Of a stretch of DNA of 5,916 nucleotides, positions 1 to 5,879 are shown in pieces. The notes below the pieces were generated by a model. The model was given only the letters and a program-made list of their open reading frames with translations. It was not told where the DNA came from and did no database searches. The translations under genes were made by a program, and so were the position numbers. Numbering within the stretch: position 1 is the stretch's first letter; every line of letters starts with the position of its first letter. Source of the stretch: Fulvivirga aurantia (GTDB taxonomy: Bacteria > Bacteroidota > Bacteroidia > Cytophagales > Cyclobacteriaceae); assembly GCF_009711475.1 (NCBI RefSeq), contig NZ_SMMD01000701.1, forward strand, positions 1 through 5,916. Direction: 5' to 3'.

Positions 1-774
1 AAGGCTCAAGAGTCTTCTGACACCACAGCAATGGACAATGATACAACGGCAGTTGCTGAAGATACGACTATGGCCGAAGAGCCTGCACCAGTTGTAGAAG
101 ATGTAGAGCCGGAGGTAGAAGAAGAACTTGTAGAGAATGAATCTTTCCATCAAATAGTTAAGGATAAATTCATCGAAGGAGATGTGACTTTCATGACTCC
201 TGTACTTATTTGTTTGATTATCGGATTAGCAATCTCTATTGAGAGAATTATTACACTTAACCTTGCTACAACTAACACAGAAAAGCTTTTAGCTAACGTG
301 GAAGATGCATTGGCAAATGGTGGTGTAGAAGCTGCTAAAGAAGTAACAAAAAACACCAGAGGTCCTGTTGCGTCAATATTTACGCAGGGTCTTATGAGAA
401 TGTCTGAAGGAATCGAAATGGTTGAGAAGTCGATCATCGCTTACGGTTCTGTTGAAATGGGACGTCTTGAGAAAGGTCTTGTATGGGTTTCACTTTTCGT
501 TGCATTAGCACCGATGCTTGGTTTCATGGGTACTGTAATTGGTATGATCGGAGCATTTGATGCTATCGAGGCTGCTGGTGACATCTCTCCTCAGATTGTT
601 GCTAACGGTATTAAAGTGGCACTTTTAACAACGGTAGCAGGTCTTATTGTTGGTATTATACTTCAAGTATTCTACAACTACCTGGTATCTAAAATCGATT
701 CTCTTGTAAACCAGATGGAAGATGCTTCTATCACTTTGGTTGACCTTTTAGTAAAGCACAAGCTTACTAACTAA
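1..774 (+). CDS. exbB: ExbB/TolQ/MotA-family proton channel subunit, 5' end cut by window
   Basis: This is the inner-membrane proton-channel subunit of an Exb-type motor, which couples proton-motive force to a periplasm-spanning partner such as TonB. The reading frame is open from base 1, so the ATG at 31 is probably internal and an N-terminal (signal-like) part is missing. Numbering from that Met, residues 1-40 are very acidic and probably periplasmic. TM1 is about 53-75, followed by a cytoplasmic stretch at 78-147. TM2 is about 148-178 and carries the family signature around A160-P161-x-L-G-x-x-G-T168-V. TM3 is about 188-218 with ALLTT at 197-201. T168 and T201 line up with the pore threonines T148 and T181 of E. 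coli ExbB. The position of E. coli Glu176 is Val196 here. It heads an operon with a small membrane protein and two ExbD genes. The family is certain. Whether it powers TonB or another envelope machine is inferred. Confidence 0.93.
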   Translation, partial: KAQESSDTTAMDNDTTAVAEDTTMAEEPAPVVEDVEPEVEEELVENESFHQIVKDKFIEGDVTFMTPVLICLIIGLAISIERIITLNLATTNTEKLLANVEDALANGGVEAAKEVTKNTRGPVASIFTQGLMRMSEGIEMVEKSIIAYGSVEMGRLEKGLVWVSLFVALAPMLGFMGTVIGMIGAFDAIEAAGDISPQIVANGIKVALLTTVAGLIVGIILQVFYNYLVSKIDSLVNQMEDASITLVDLLVKHKLTN

Positions 775-798
775 TCGTTAGAATAGTTTAGTGGTTAT

Positions 799-825
799 AG
801 CCTTGCTAATAGAGGCTTTTATTAG
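799..825 (+). other. Two mutually exclusive small hairpins in exbB downstream gap
   Basis: The 73-base gap after exbB contains AGCCT (799-803) complementary to AGGCT (813-817), running into TTTT at 817-820, which resembles a weak intrinsic terminator. A second pairing, CTAATA (806-811) with TATTAG (820-825), uses overlapping bases and would exclude the first; adding G812-T819 and A813-T818 would extend it to 8 pairs around a GGCT loop. Stems are short and A/T-rich, so this may be chance. If real, it could partly separate exbB expression from the downstream genes or mark an mRNA processing point. Confidence 0.25.
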
Positions 826-847
826 AGAATTAAATAAAATATAAAAC

Positions 848-1174
848 ATGGAATCATTTATAGACATAGCACTTTGGGTTGCCATGGGAATGGTAGCAGT
901 TGCAGCTCTTGCAGCTATACTTATGCCCGTCATCAATTCATTAAGTCACCCAAAAACGTTGGTGAAAAGTGGAGTAGGCATTATCGTACTAGTGGTAATA
1001 TTTCTTATCTGCTGGTCAATTGCCGGAGACGAGGTAAGTAAAAGATTCGTTGAAGACGGTCTGACCTCTTCAACATCTAAATTCTCTGGTGGTTTGCTTA
1101 TGACAATGTATACATTATTTGTAGTAGCAATCATCGGAATCGTATTCTCAGAGATAAATAAAGCGTTGAAATAA
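848..1174 (+). CDS. Small three-helix membrane protein in Exb operon
   Basis: A 108-residue protein of unknown function. Hydrophobic segments are visible at about 5-30, 40-60 and 80-101. Between the second and third helices is a short polar stretch (about 61-79, DEVSKRFVEDG then Ser/Thr-rich), probably exposed on one side of the membrane. There is no signal peptide cleavage site and no recognised catalytic motif. The start has no Shine-Dalgarno and is preceded by an A/T-rich leader, as is usual in Bacteroidota. It lies 73 bases after exbB, and its stop overlaps the exbD start by one base. From memory, similar small membrane proteins occur between exbB and exbD in other Bacteroidota. The placement suggests an accessory or assembly subunit of the ExbB-ExbD complex, but that is inference from context only. 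Confidence 0.82.
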   Translation: MESFIDIALWVAMGMVAVAALAAILMPVINSLSHPKTLVKSGVGIIVLVVIFLICWSIAGDEVSKRFVEDGLTSSTSKFSGGLLMTMYTLFVVAIIGIVFSEINKALK

Positions 1175-1176
1175 TG
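1172..1176 (+). promoter_or_regulatory. TAATG stop/start overlap (translational coupling)
   Basis: The stop TAA of the small membrane protein (1172-1174) shares its last A with the ATG of the first exbD (1174-1176). No Shine-Dalgarno is seen upstream, so re-initiation by terminating ribosomes is the likely way exbD is translated, tying the two proteins' output together. Confidence 0.75.
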
Positions 1177-1761
1177 GCACGCAAACAAAGAGAAGATCCC
1201 CAGATTAATTCAAGCTCGATGGCTGATATTGCCTTCTTGCTCTTGATATTCTTTCTGGTGACTACGACAATTGCTAACGACAGAGGACTGAGTTTGCAGC
1301 TTCCTCCGGATCCGGATGATATCGAGAAAACCGACATCCAGATCCCGGAAAGAAACCTGTTCAAAATTCAGATTAACTCCGCTGATAAAATGTTAGTCGA
1401 GGGAGAGCCGTTTGAACAAGGACCTGATGAATTAAGAAAGCAGATCAAAGAATTCGTTCTTAACAATGGTCGTGATCCAGAATCATCAGATAGTCCTAAG
1501 GAAGCGATCGTTTCTTTGAAAACGGATAGAGGAACAACACAGGAAAAGTTTATTGAGGTAATTGATGCAATACAAGGTGCTTACTATGATATGTATGCAG
1601 ATCGTGTTGGTGTAACCAACGAGCGTTGGAGAGAGATTGCTTCTGATCTTACAGATCCTGAAAACAAAAGAATATATGATAAGGGTAGAGGAAAAACAGC
1701 TGATGGGCTGGAATTTCCTATGAACTTGTCTATTGCTGAACCAACAAAAATTGGAGGTTAA
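1174..1761 (+). CDS. exbD: ExbD/TolR-family biopolymer transport protein, first copy
   Basis: ExbD is the single-span motor subunit that sits in the ExbB pore and carries the proton-accepting aspartate. This copy has a short cytoplasmic tail (1-16), then MADIAFLLLIFFLVTTT at 16-32, where Asp18 matches the essential membrane aspartate of ExbD (Asp25 in E. coli) and is preceded by the Ser-rich NSSS form common in Bacteroidota. Residues about 37-195 form the periplasmic part. At 195 residues it is clearly longer than the roughly 140 of E. coli ExbD. The extra length includes a polar stretch at about 97-108 and a C-terminal extension (about 150-195). The start is set by the TAATG overlap with the gene before. 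It works with ExbB and the second ExbD encoded 2 bases downstream. Confidence 0.93.
   Translation: MARKQREDPQINSSSMADIAFLLLIFFLVTTTIANDRGLSLQLPPDPDDIEKTDIQIPERNLFKIQINSADKMLVEGEPFEQGPDELRKQIKEFVLNNGRDPESSDSPKEAIVSLKTDRGTTQEKFIEVIDAIQGAYYDMYADRVGVTNERWREIASDLTDPENKRIYDKGRGKTADGLEFPMNLSIAEPTKIGG
1753..1757 (+). promoter_or_regulatory. Strong Shine-Dalgarno for second exbD
   Basis: GGAGG ends 6 bases before the ATG at 1764 and lies inside the last codons of the first exbD (encoding the Gly-Gly C terminus). Shine-Dalgarno sequences of this strength are uncommon in Bacteroidota, and the other starts in this window lack one. It supports ATG 1764 as the start. Confidence 0.6.
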
Positions 1762-1763
1762 GA

Positions 1764-2225
1764 ATGTCAAAGTTTAAGAAAAAAGCAGATACTAAACAGG
1801 AAATACCTACTTCTGCACTACCTGATATCATTTTCATGCTGTTGTTTTTCTTTATGGTAACAACAGTATTGAGAGAAGTGACTATCAACGTAAAGCAGCG
1901 TATTCCTGATGCTACGCAATTGAGAAAACTTCAACGTAAATCTCTAGTAAGTTATCTTTACATTGGAGAACCTAAAAAAGTAGAGCAGTGGGGTTCAGAG
2001 CCCCGAATCCAGGCTAATGATGTATTCATTGAGCCTAAGGATGTAACACTTTGGGTAACCCAGGAGAAGGATAAGCTAGATGAGGTTGAAAGAGATCAAA
2101 TTACCATCGCAATGAAGGTAGATAAAGAAACACAGCGAGGTCTGGTTTCTGATGTCGAGCTAGAGTTGAGAAAGGCAAATGCCAGAAAACTCCTCTACAC
2201 TACACTTCAGGAAATGGAGCAATAA
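1764..2225 (+). CDS. exbD: ExbD/TolR-family biopolymer transport protein, second copy
   Basis: A second ExbD-type subunit of 153 residues, close to the usual ExbD length. A Lys-rich cytoplasmic tail (1-13) precedes the single membrane helix at about 20-38. Asp21, in the context ALPDIIFMLLFFFMVTT, matches the conserved proton-carrying aspartate. The periplasmic part (about 39-153) is rich in charged residues and ends in an Arg/Lys/Glu-rich helix-like stretch. It differs strongly from the 195-residue ExbD just upstream outside the membrane segment, so the two are diverged paralogues, not a recent duplication. It is 2 bases from the upstream gene and closes the operon before a terminator. The two could form a mixed ExbD dimer inside one ExbB ring; this is inference. 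Confidence 0.93.
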   Translation: MSKFKKKADTKQEIPTSALPDIIFMLLFFFMVTTVLREVTINVKQRIPDATQLRKLQRKSLVSYLYIGEPKKVEQWGSEPRIQANDVFIEPKDVTLWVTQEKDKLDEVERDQITIAMKVDKETQRGLVSDVELELRKANARKLLYTTLQEMEQ

Positions 2226-2246
2226 AAGAACAATAATGTAAATAAT

Positions 2247-2280
2247 AAGGGCATGCTGAGTATTCAGGTGCCCTTTTTTT
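2247..2280 (+). terminator. Intrinsic terminator of the exb operon
   Basis: A 7-bp outer stem (AAGGGCA 2247-2253 with TGCCCTT 2269-2275) continues, after a small internal loop, into CTGA/TCAG (2256-2259 with 2264-2267) around a GTAT loop. A run of seven T covers 2274-2280. It begins 22 bases after the second exbD stop and ends only 10 bases before the next gene's ATG. Confidence 0.88.
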
Positions 2281-2290
2281 ATGTATAGAA

Positions 2291-3604
2291 ATGGAAATAA
2301 ATAACAAGAAAACCATCAATGGTTGGTGCATGTATGATTGGGCCAATTCTGTTTATTCACTGGTGATCACATCTGCCATTTTCCCGGTTTACTATGAGTC
2401 TGCTACAGCCAATGCTGATGCAGGAGATAAGGTAGACTTTTTTGGAATTCAGGTTGTAAATTCTGTTCTGTATTCTTACTCACTTTCATTTTCATTTCTA
2501 TTTGTTGCTCTCATTCTGCCTTTATTATCCGGTATAGCAGACTATAGCGGTCAGAAGAAGTTGTTTATGAAGGTCTTCGCTTACACTGGTGCGGCAGCTT
2601 GTATGGGATTATATTTCTTTGAAGGGATCAATACCATAGAAATTGGCATAATTTGCTCTGTGTTGGCTAGTATTGGCTACAGTGCCAGCTTAGTATTTTA
2701 TGATGCCTTCCTCCCGGAAATCACCACTACAGATCGGTTTGACAAGGTAAGTGCCAAAGGGTATTCATTAGGGTATATTGGTAGTGTTATTCTTTTGGTG
2801 ATCAACTTAGCTATGATCATGAATTATGAGTTATTCGGTTTTGCATCACAGGGGCAGGCAAGTCGTTTTTCATTCCTAATGGTAGGGCTTTGGTGGATTG
2901 GCTTTTCACAAATTACTTTTAGTCGACTAAAAGATAATGTCTTTAACAGAAAAGTAGAGGGTAATGTGCTTACTGAAGGTTATAAAGAGCTAAAAAAGGT
3001 TTGGATGAGTTTGAAGGAAATGCGGGTCATGAAGCTGTTTCTTTTGGCCTTCTTTTTTTATAACATGGGTGTGCAAACAATAATGTATTTAGCAACACTG
3101 TTTGGAAGCAAAGAGCTTAAACTTGAGGGCAGTCAGCTAATCTTAACAATTCTGATCATACAATTGGTGGCAATTGGTGGAGCGTACTTCTTTGCCTTTG
3201 TTTCTGCTAAGAGAGGCAATAAATTCTCATTACAGGTAATGGTACTGATTTGGGTAGCCATATGTTTTGGGGCATACTTTGTCTATGATCAGTATGCGTT
3301 CTACGCACTGGCCTTTATTGTAGGTCTTGTTATGGGAGGGATACAATCGCTATCTCGAGCGACATTTGCTAAGCTCATACCTGAAAGCAGTATTGATCAT
3401 GCCTCATATTTCAGTTTTTATGATGTTACGTACAACATCTCTATTGTTCTTGGTACTTTTTCTTACGGACTCATTGAACAGATTACGGGTAGCATGAGAA
3501 ACAGTACCCTCGCGCTAATGCTATTCTTTATTGTTGGATTTGGGTTTTTAATCTTATCGAAGATTCCACTTAAAACCGGCTTTAGAAAGAAGGCTGTAGC
3601 TTAA
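2291..3604 (+). CDS. MFS permease, UMF1/Atg22-like family
   Basis: A 437-residue polytopic inner-membrane transporter. The N terminus carries the family hallmark: W12-C-M-Y-D-W-A-N-S20, continuing to FPVYY at 31-35. Other UMF1-like signatures are FYDAFLPEI (136-144), a Gly-rich SLGYIGS (159-165), GGIQSLSRATFAKLIPE (349-365) and FSFYDVTYN (374-382). About 11-12 hydrophobic segments are visible, with a Lys-rich cytoplasmic loop at about 212-247 between the halves and a basic C terminus. The family includes yeast Atg22, a vacuolar amino-acid effluxer, but bacterial substrates are largely unassigned, so none is given here. Met 2291 is the natural start because it places the motif near the N terminus. 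No Shine-Dalgarno or TAnnTTTG box precedes it, and a terminator sits just upstream. Its stop overlaps that of the convergent SLC13 gene. Confidence 0.92.
   Translation: MEINNKKTINGWCMYDWANSVYSLVITSAIFPVYYESATANADAGDKVDFFGIQVVNSVLYSYSLSFSFLFVALILPLLSGIADYSGQKKLFMKVFAYTGAAACMGLYFFEGINTIEIGIICSVLASIGYSASLVFYDAFLPEITTTDRFDKVSAKGYSLGYIGSVILLVINLAMIMNYELFGFASQGQASRFSFLMVGLWWIGFSQITFSRLKDNVFNRKVEGNVLTEGYKELKKVWMSLKEMRVMKLFLLAFFFYNMGVQTIMYLATLFGSKELKLEGSQLILTILIIQLVAIGGAYFFAFVSAKRGNKFSLQVMVLIWVAICFGAYFVYDQYAFYALAFIVGLVMGGIQSLSRATFAKLIPESSIDHASYFSFYDVTYNISIVLGTFSYGLIEQITGSMRNSTLALMLFFIVGFGFLILSKIPLKTGFRKKAVA
3601..3604. other. Shared TTAA: overlapping stop codons of convergent genes
   Basis: The palindrome TTAA supplies the TAA stop of the + strand MFS gene (3602-3604) and of the - strand SLC13 gene (3603-3601). 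The two coding regions therefore overlap by 4 bp with no intergenic space. Confidence 0.9.
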
Positions 3605-5394
3605 ATAAATAATACGTCCTTAAAAATAAGACCTATTACGGATAGGGCTGTTAGCAAATAAATAAATGTTACCGGGAAGCCTATTCGTAGAAAGTCTTTA
3701 AATGTATAACCTCCCGGACCGTAAATTATCAAATTGGTTTGATAGCCTATCGGGGTTAAAAAGGCTGCAGAGGCGGCAAAGGCTAGGCCTAAGTAAAAAG
3801 GCTCTCCATCAATATTTAAGGCCTGAGTTAGTGCTAATGTTAATGGGAAGGCGATGGCCACAGCTCCAATATTCGTTATAAATGAAGTAAGCATAGCCGT
3901 AAATACCATTAAGCCTCCTAAAATCACAATAGGTTGCTGCTCACTTAAAACAGACATGGCACTTTGAGCTAAAAATTGTCCAGCGCCTGATTTAATCATC
4001 GCTTCTCCCAGAGCTAAAGACAGCACCAGAATAACTACCAGATTTACGTCAAGGTCGCGTTTAATATTCTTAAGGGTTATAAGCTTAAAGCCGACCATTG
4101 CGGCAAACACGATCAATAAAGACACAAAGAGTGAGAATAATTGTGTTGTGATCAATACAAATCCTGTAGCTGCTAATACGGTGAGCTTGTAATGATTATT
4201 CTTTCTTGGTCGTATTTCTTTATCCTCACCTGAGATAACATAAAGATCTTTGTATAAATCGACACGGTTCTTAAAATCAGAACCGACATACATCAAAAGT
4301 ACATCTCCTGCTTTAATCTTAAGTCGACCTATTTTGCCACTTAGTTTTTCACCGTTTCTATGAATGGCAACAACAGCAGCATCGTACCTGGCTCTAAAAT
4401 TAGATTCCTTTATACTTTTACTGATCAAACTTGAGTTTGCACTAATTACAGCTTCAACCACCTGTATTCTTTCATTGTCTGAAGGAGATAGGTTAGAGGG
4501 CAACTCTACACCTATGTCTGATGTTGTAAGGTCCACTATGGTATCAGTATTTCCTGCAAAGATGAGTATGTCATTGGCTTCAATCTCTTCATCAGGGCTT
4601 ACTGGCGATATGATCTTATCATTTCTCACAATCTCTACAAGGTAAACTCCATTAAGATTTCTAAGGCCACCTGAAACCACAGTTTTACCAACAAGAGGTG
4701 AGTCCTCACTCAGTCTTTTTTCAATTAGGTACTCCCTTTTATTGGCCTCAAATTCTTCGATGATATCTTTTCTGTTTGGCAATAGATAGTTGCTAAATAA
4801 AAGCAGAAAAAGGAGGCACATCACCATGACGGAAACACCAATGACCAGAAGGGAGATAGCATTAATTTCGTTAAGCTTATTTTCTATTAAAAAGCCATTA
4901 AGCACAAGAGTTGTAGATGTACCTATAATAGTAATCATACCACCTATGATTGTAGAATAAGAAAGTGGAATCAGGAGTTTGGAAGGAGATATGTTGTGTC
5001 TCTTTCCCCAATTGAAAACGTAGGGCGTCATCAAGACTACAACAGGTGTGTTATTGACGATAGAAGATAGAATTGCCACTTTACTCATCATAGAAGCTAA
5101 AAAACCCCGATACGTCTTTGCCCTGCCAAATGCCTTGTCTAAGAAAATTTCGATGTTAAAATTACTTCTTATGCCCGCGGTAATTAATATAAGCAATACG
5201 ATGGTAGCTATTGATTGATTGGAGAATCCCTCAAGCACTTCTTTTGGAGTGATTACTCCTGAAACAAGCAGCAATAGGGTAGCCATTAAAAAAGCAACCG
5301 CTGGCTTTAATAGCTCACGGTATATAACAAAAAAAAGCAGTACAACTACACCGATAACATAGTATGACTGATATTCTACAGGTATAATATTCAT
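3601..5394 (-). CDS. SLC13-family permease with two RCK_C (TrkA_C) domains
   Basis: A 597-residue secondary transporter of the SLC13/DASS-CitMHS group, which usually moves anions such as sulfate or di-/tricarboxylates with sodium or protons. The N-terminal half has helices between about 11 and 206 and the motif IVNNTPVVVLMTP (112-124). A second motif, GTSTTLVLNG (158-167), has Thr162 where I recall Asn in most relatives. Two RCK_C domains follow at about 225-296 and 308-390, each with a PLVGK- or LISKS-like start and an ANDILIF or AGDVLLM end. They probably sense a ligand or regulate gating on the cytoplasmic side. The C-terminal half (about 402-594) carries TSFITNIGAVAIAFP (503-517) and the intact signature TPIGYQTNLIIYGPGGY (547-563). 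Length and domain order are normal for the RCK_C subgroup. The substrate cannot be read from sequence. The start ATG lies 39 bp from the divergent neighbour's ATG. Confidence 0.93.
   Translation of the reverse strand: MNIIPVEYQSYYVIGVVVLLFFVIYRELLKPAVAFLMATLLLLVSGVITPKEVLEGFSNQSIATIVLLILITAGIRSNFNIEIFLDKAFGRAKTYRGFLASMMSKVAILSSIVNNTPVVVLMTPYVFNWGKRHNISPSKLLIPLSYSTIIGGMITIIGTSTTLVLNGFLIENKLNEINAISLLVIGVSVMVMCLLFLLLFSNYLLPNRKDIIEEFEANKREYLIEKRLSEDSPLVGKTVVSGGLRNLNGVYLVEIVRNDKIISPVSPDEEIEANDILIFAGNTDTIVDLTTSDIGVELPSNLSPSDNERIQVVEAVISANSSLISKSIKESNFRARYDAAVVAIHRNGEKLSGKIGRLKIKAGDVLLMYVGSDFKNRVDLYKDLYVISGEDKEIRPRKNNHYKLTVLAATGFVLITTQLFSLFVSLLIVFAAMVGFKLITLKNIKRDLDVNLVVILVLSLALGEAMIKSGAGQFLAQSAMSVLSEQQPIVILGGLMVFTAMLTSFITNIGAVAIAFPLTLALTQALNIDGEPFYLGLAFAASAAFLTPIGYQTNLIIYGPGGYTFKDFLRIGFPVTFIYLLTALSVIGLIFKDVLFI
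3616..3646 (-). terminator. Possible weak terminator inside the end of the SLC13 gene
   Basis: Read on the - strand, a 5-bp hairpin (CCTAT 3646-3642, ATAGG 3636-3632) is followed by a T-rich stretch containing TTATTTTT (3629-3622), all within the last 16 or so codons. A second small dyad (GTC 3616-3618 with GAC 3630-3632, plus TTA/TAA) overlaps it. It is weak, and no other terminator candidate was found at this convergent junction. Confidence 0.2.
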
Positions 5395-5433
5395 TAATAA
5401 CTTTATTGAATAGCTTTGCTAAAACTTCTTTTA
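5395..5433. other. Short divergent intergenic region
   Basis: The 39 bp between the two outward-facing ATG codons must hold, or overlap, the promoters of both the SLC13 and the HsdR-N-like genes, unless elements lie inside the coding regions. It is A/T-rich and contains the dyad TAGC-ttt-GCTA (5411-5421). A -7 box is seen only for the + strand; no CAAAnnTA, which would be a -7 box for the - strand, is present. Confidence 0.6.
5411..5418 (+). promoter_or_regulatory. Bacteroidota-type -7 promoter box
   Basis: TAGCTTTG matches the TAnnTTTG -7 consensus of the Bacteroidota primary sigma factor exactly. Transcription would start near 5424, leaving a leader of about 10 bases before the ATG at 5434. 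No clear TTG -33 element is found at the expected distance, so the call rests on the -7 box and its position. Confidence 0.45.
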
Positions 5434-5877
5434 ATGATAGAATTAAATCTGCCCAACATCGATTGCAATATCAGGAAAAAAGCAGCTAATGTTGAAATTT
5501 TTGACATAATACGAAAAAAATATATTGTGCTCACTCCGGAGGAGTGGGTTAGGCAGCATTTTATTCACTATTTAATACATCACTTAAATTACCCTAAGTC
5601 ACTTTTTAAGGTTGAATCAGGCTTAAATTATAACAGGCTTTCTAAGCGATCAGATATTCTAGTCTATAATAATGCAATGGAGCCGGAATTGTTAGTAGAA
5701 TGCAAGGCTTATAATGTAAAAATTAATCAAAAGGGCTTTGATCAACTCTCAATTTACAATTCTAAGATAAAAGCCAGGTATCTGGTGCTTACAAACGGAC
5801 TCAGTCATTACTGCTGTACGAGATCTTCAGATGATACACGGTATGACTTTTTGAACGAGGTGCCTGCTTATAAATAA
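5434..5877 (+). CDS. Stand-alone HsdR N-terminal-like PD-(D/E)xK protein
   Basis: A 147-residue protein resembling the N-terminal nuclease domain of type I restriction subunit R, without helicase or other HsdR domains. The conserved block FDIIRKKYIVLTPEEWVRQH is at 23-42. The nuclease-fold residues appear intact: Glu61, Asp74 in KRSD, Glu89-x-Lys91 in LLVECKA, then Gln104-x3-Tyr108 (a QxxxY motif). The segment NGLSHYCC (121-128) is typical of the Bacteroidota group as I remember it. No methylase or specificity gene is near, so this is not a visible restriction-modification system; its real role is unknown. An in-frame TTG at 5416 would add six residues, but it lies inside the putative -7 box and adds a hydrophobic lead-in, so ATG 5434 is chosen. 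The gene diverges from the SLC13 gene and ends just before a hairpin terminator. Confidence 0.88.
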   Translation: MIELNLPNIDCNIRKKAANVEIFDIIRKKYIVLTPEEWVRQHFIHYLIHHLNYPKSLFKVESGLNYNRLSKRSDILVYNNAMEPELLVECKAYNVKINQKGFDQLSIYNSKIKARYLVLTNGLSHYCCTRSSDDTRYDFLNEVPAYK

Positions 5878-5879
5878 AA

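Noticed and set aside
150..437. Open frame on the - strand inside exbB
   Set aside because: It is fully antisense to a clear ExbB coding region and has no family motif.
31..774. ATG at 31 as the true start of exbB
   Set aside because: The frame is open back to base 1, with no Shine-Dalgarno or promoter before 31, and the product would begin in the middle of an acidic region. The gene is treated as 5'-partial.
784..805. Internal promoter for the small membrane protein (TAGTTTAG at 784-791, TAGCCTTG at 798-805)
   Set aside because: Each differs from TAnnTTTG by one base and has no convincing -33 element; in A/T-rich DNA such near matches are expected.
946..1364. Two overlapping - strand open frames across the small membrane protein and first exbD
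   Set aside because: Both are antisense to well-supported genes and to each other in different frames, with no recognisable product.
1486..1770. Open frame on the - strand inside the first exbD
   Set aside because: It is antisense to the ExbD periplasmic region, with Cys- and Ser-rich noise-like composition.
1174..2225. Recent tandem duplication of exbD
   Set aside because: The two proteins resemble each other only around the membrane helix and differ in length and periplasmic sequence, so the duplication is ancient.
4364..4645. + strand open frame inside the SLC13 gene
   Set aside because: It is antisense to the RCK_C domain region and has no motif.
5416..5433. TTG start at 5416 for the HsdR-N-like gene
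   Set aside because: It lies inside the exact TAnnTTTG box and would add six residues of low relevance; ATG 5434 gives the start expected for this family.
5434..5877. Type I restriction-modification or other defence system
   Set aside because: Only an HsdR N-terminal-like domain is present. There is no helicase, methylase or specificity gene, and the neighbours are transporters.
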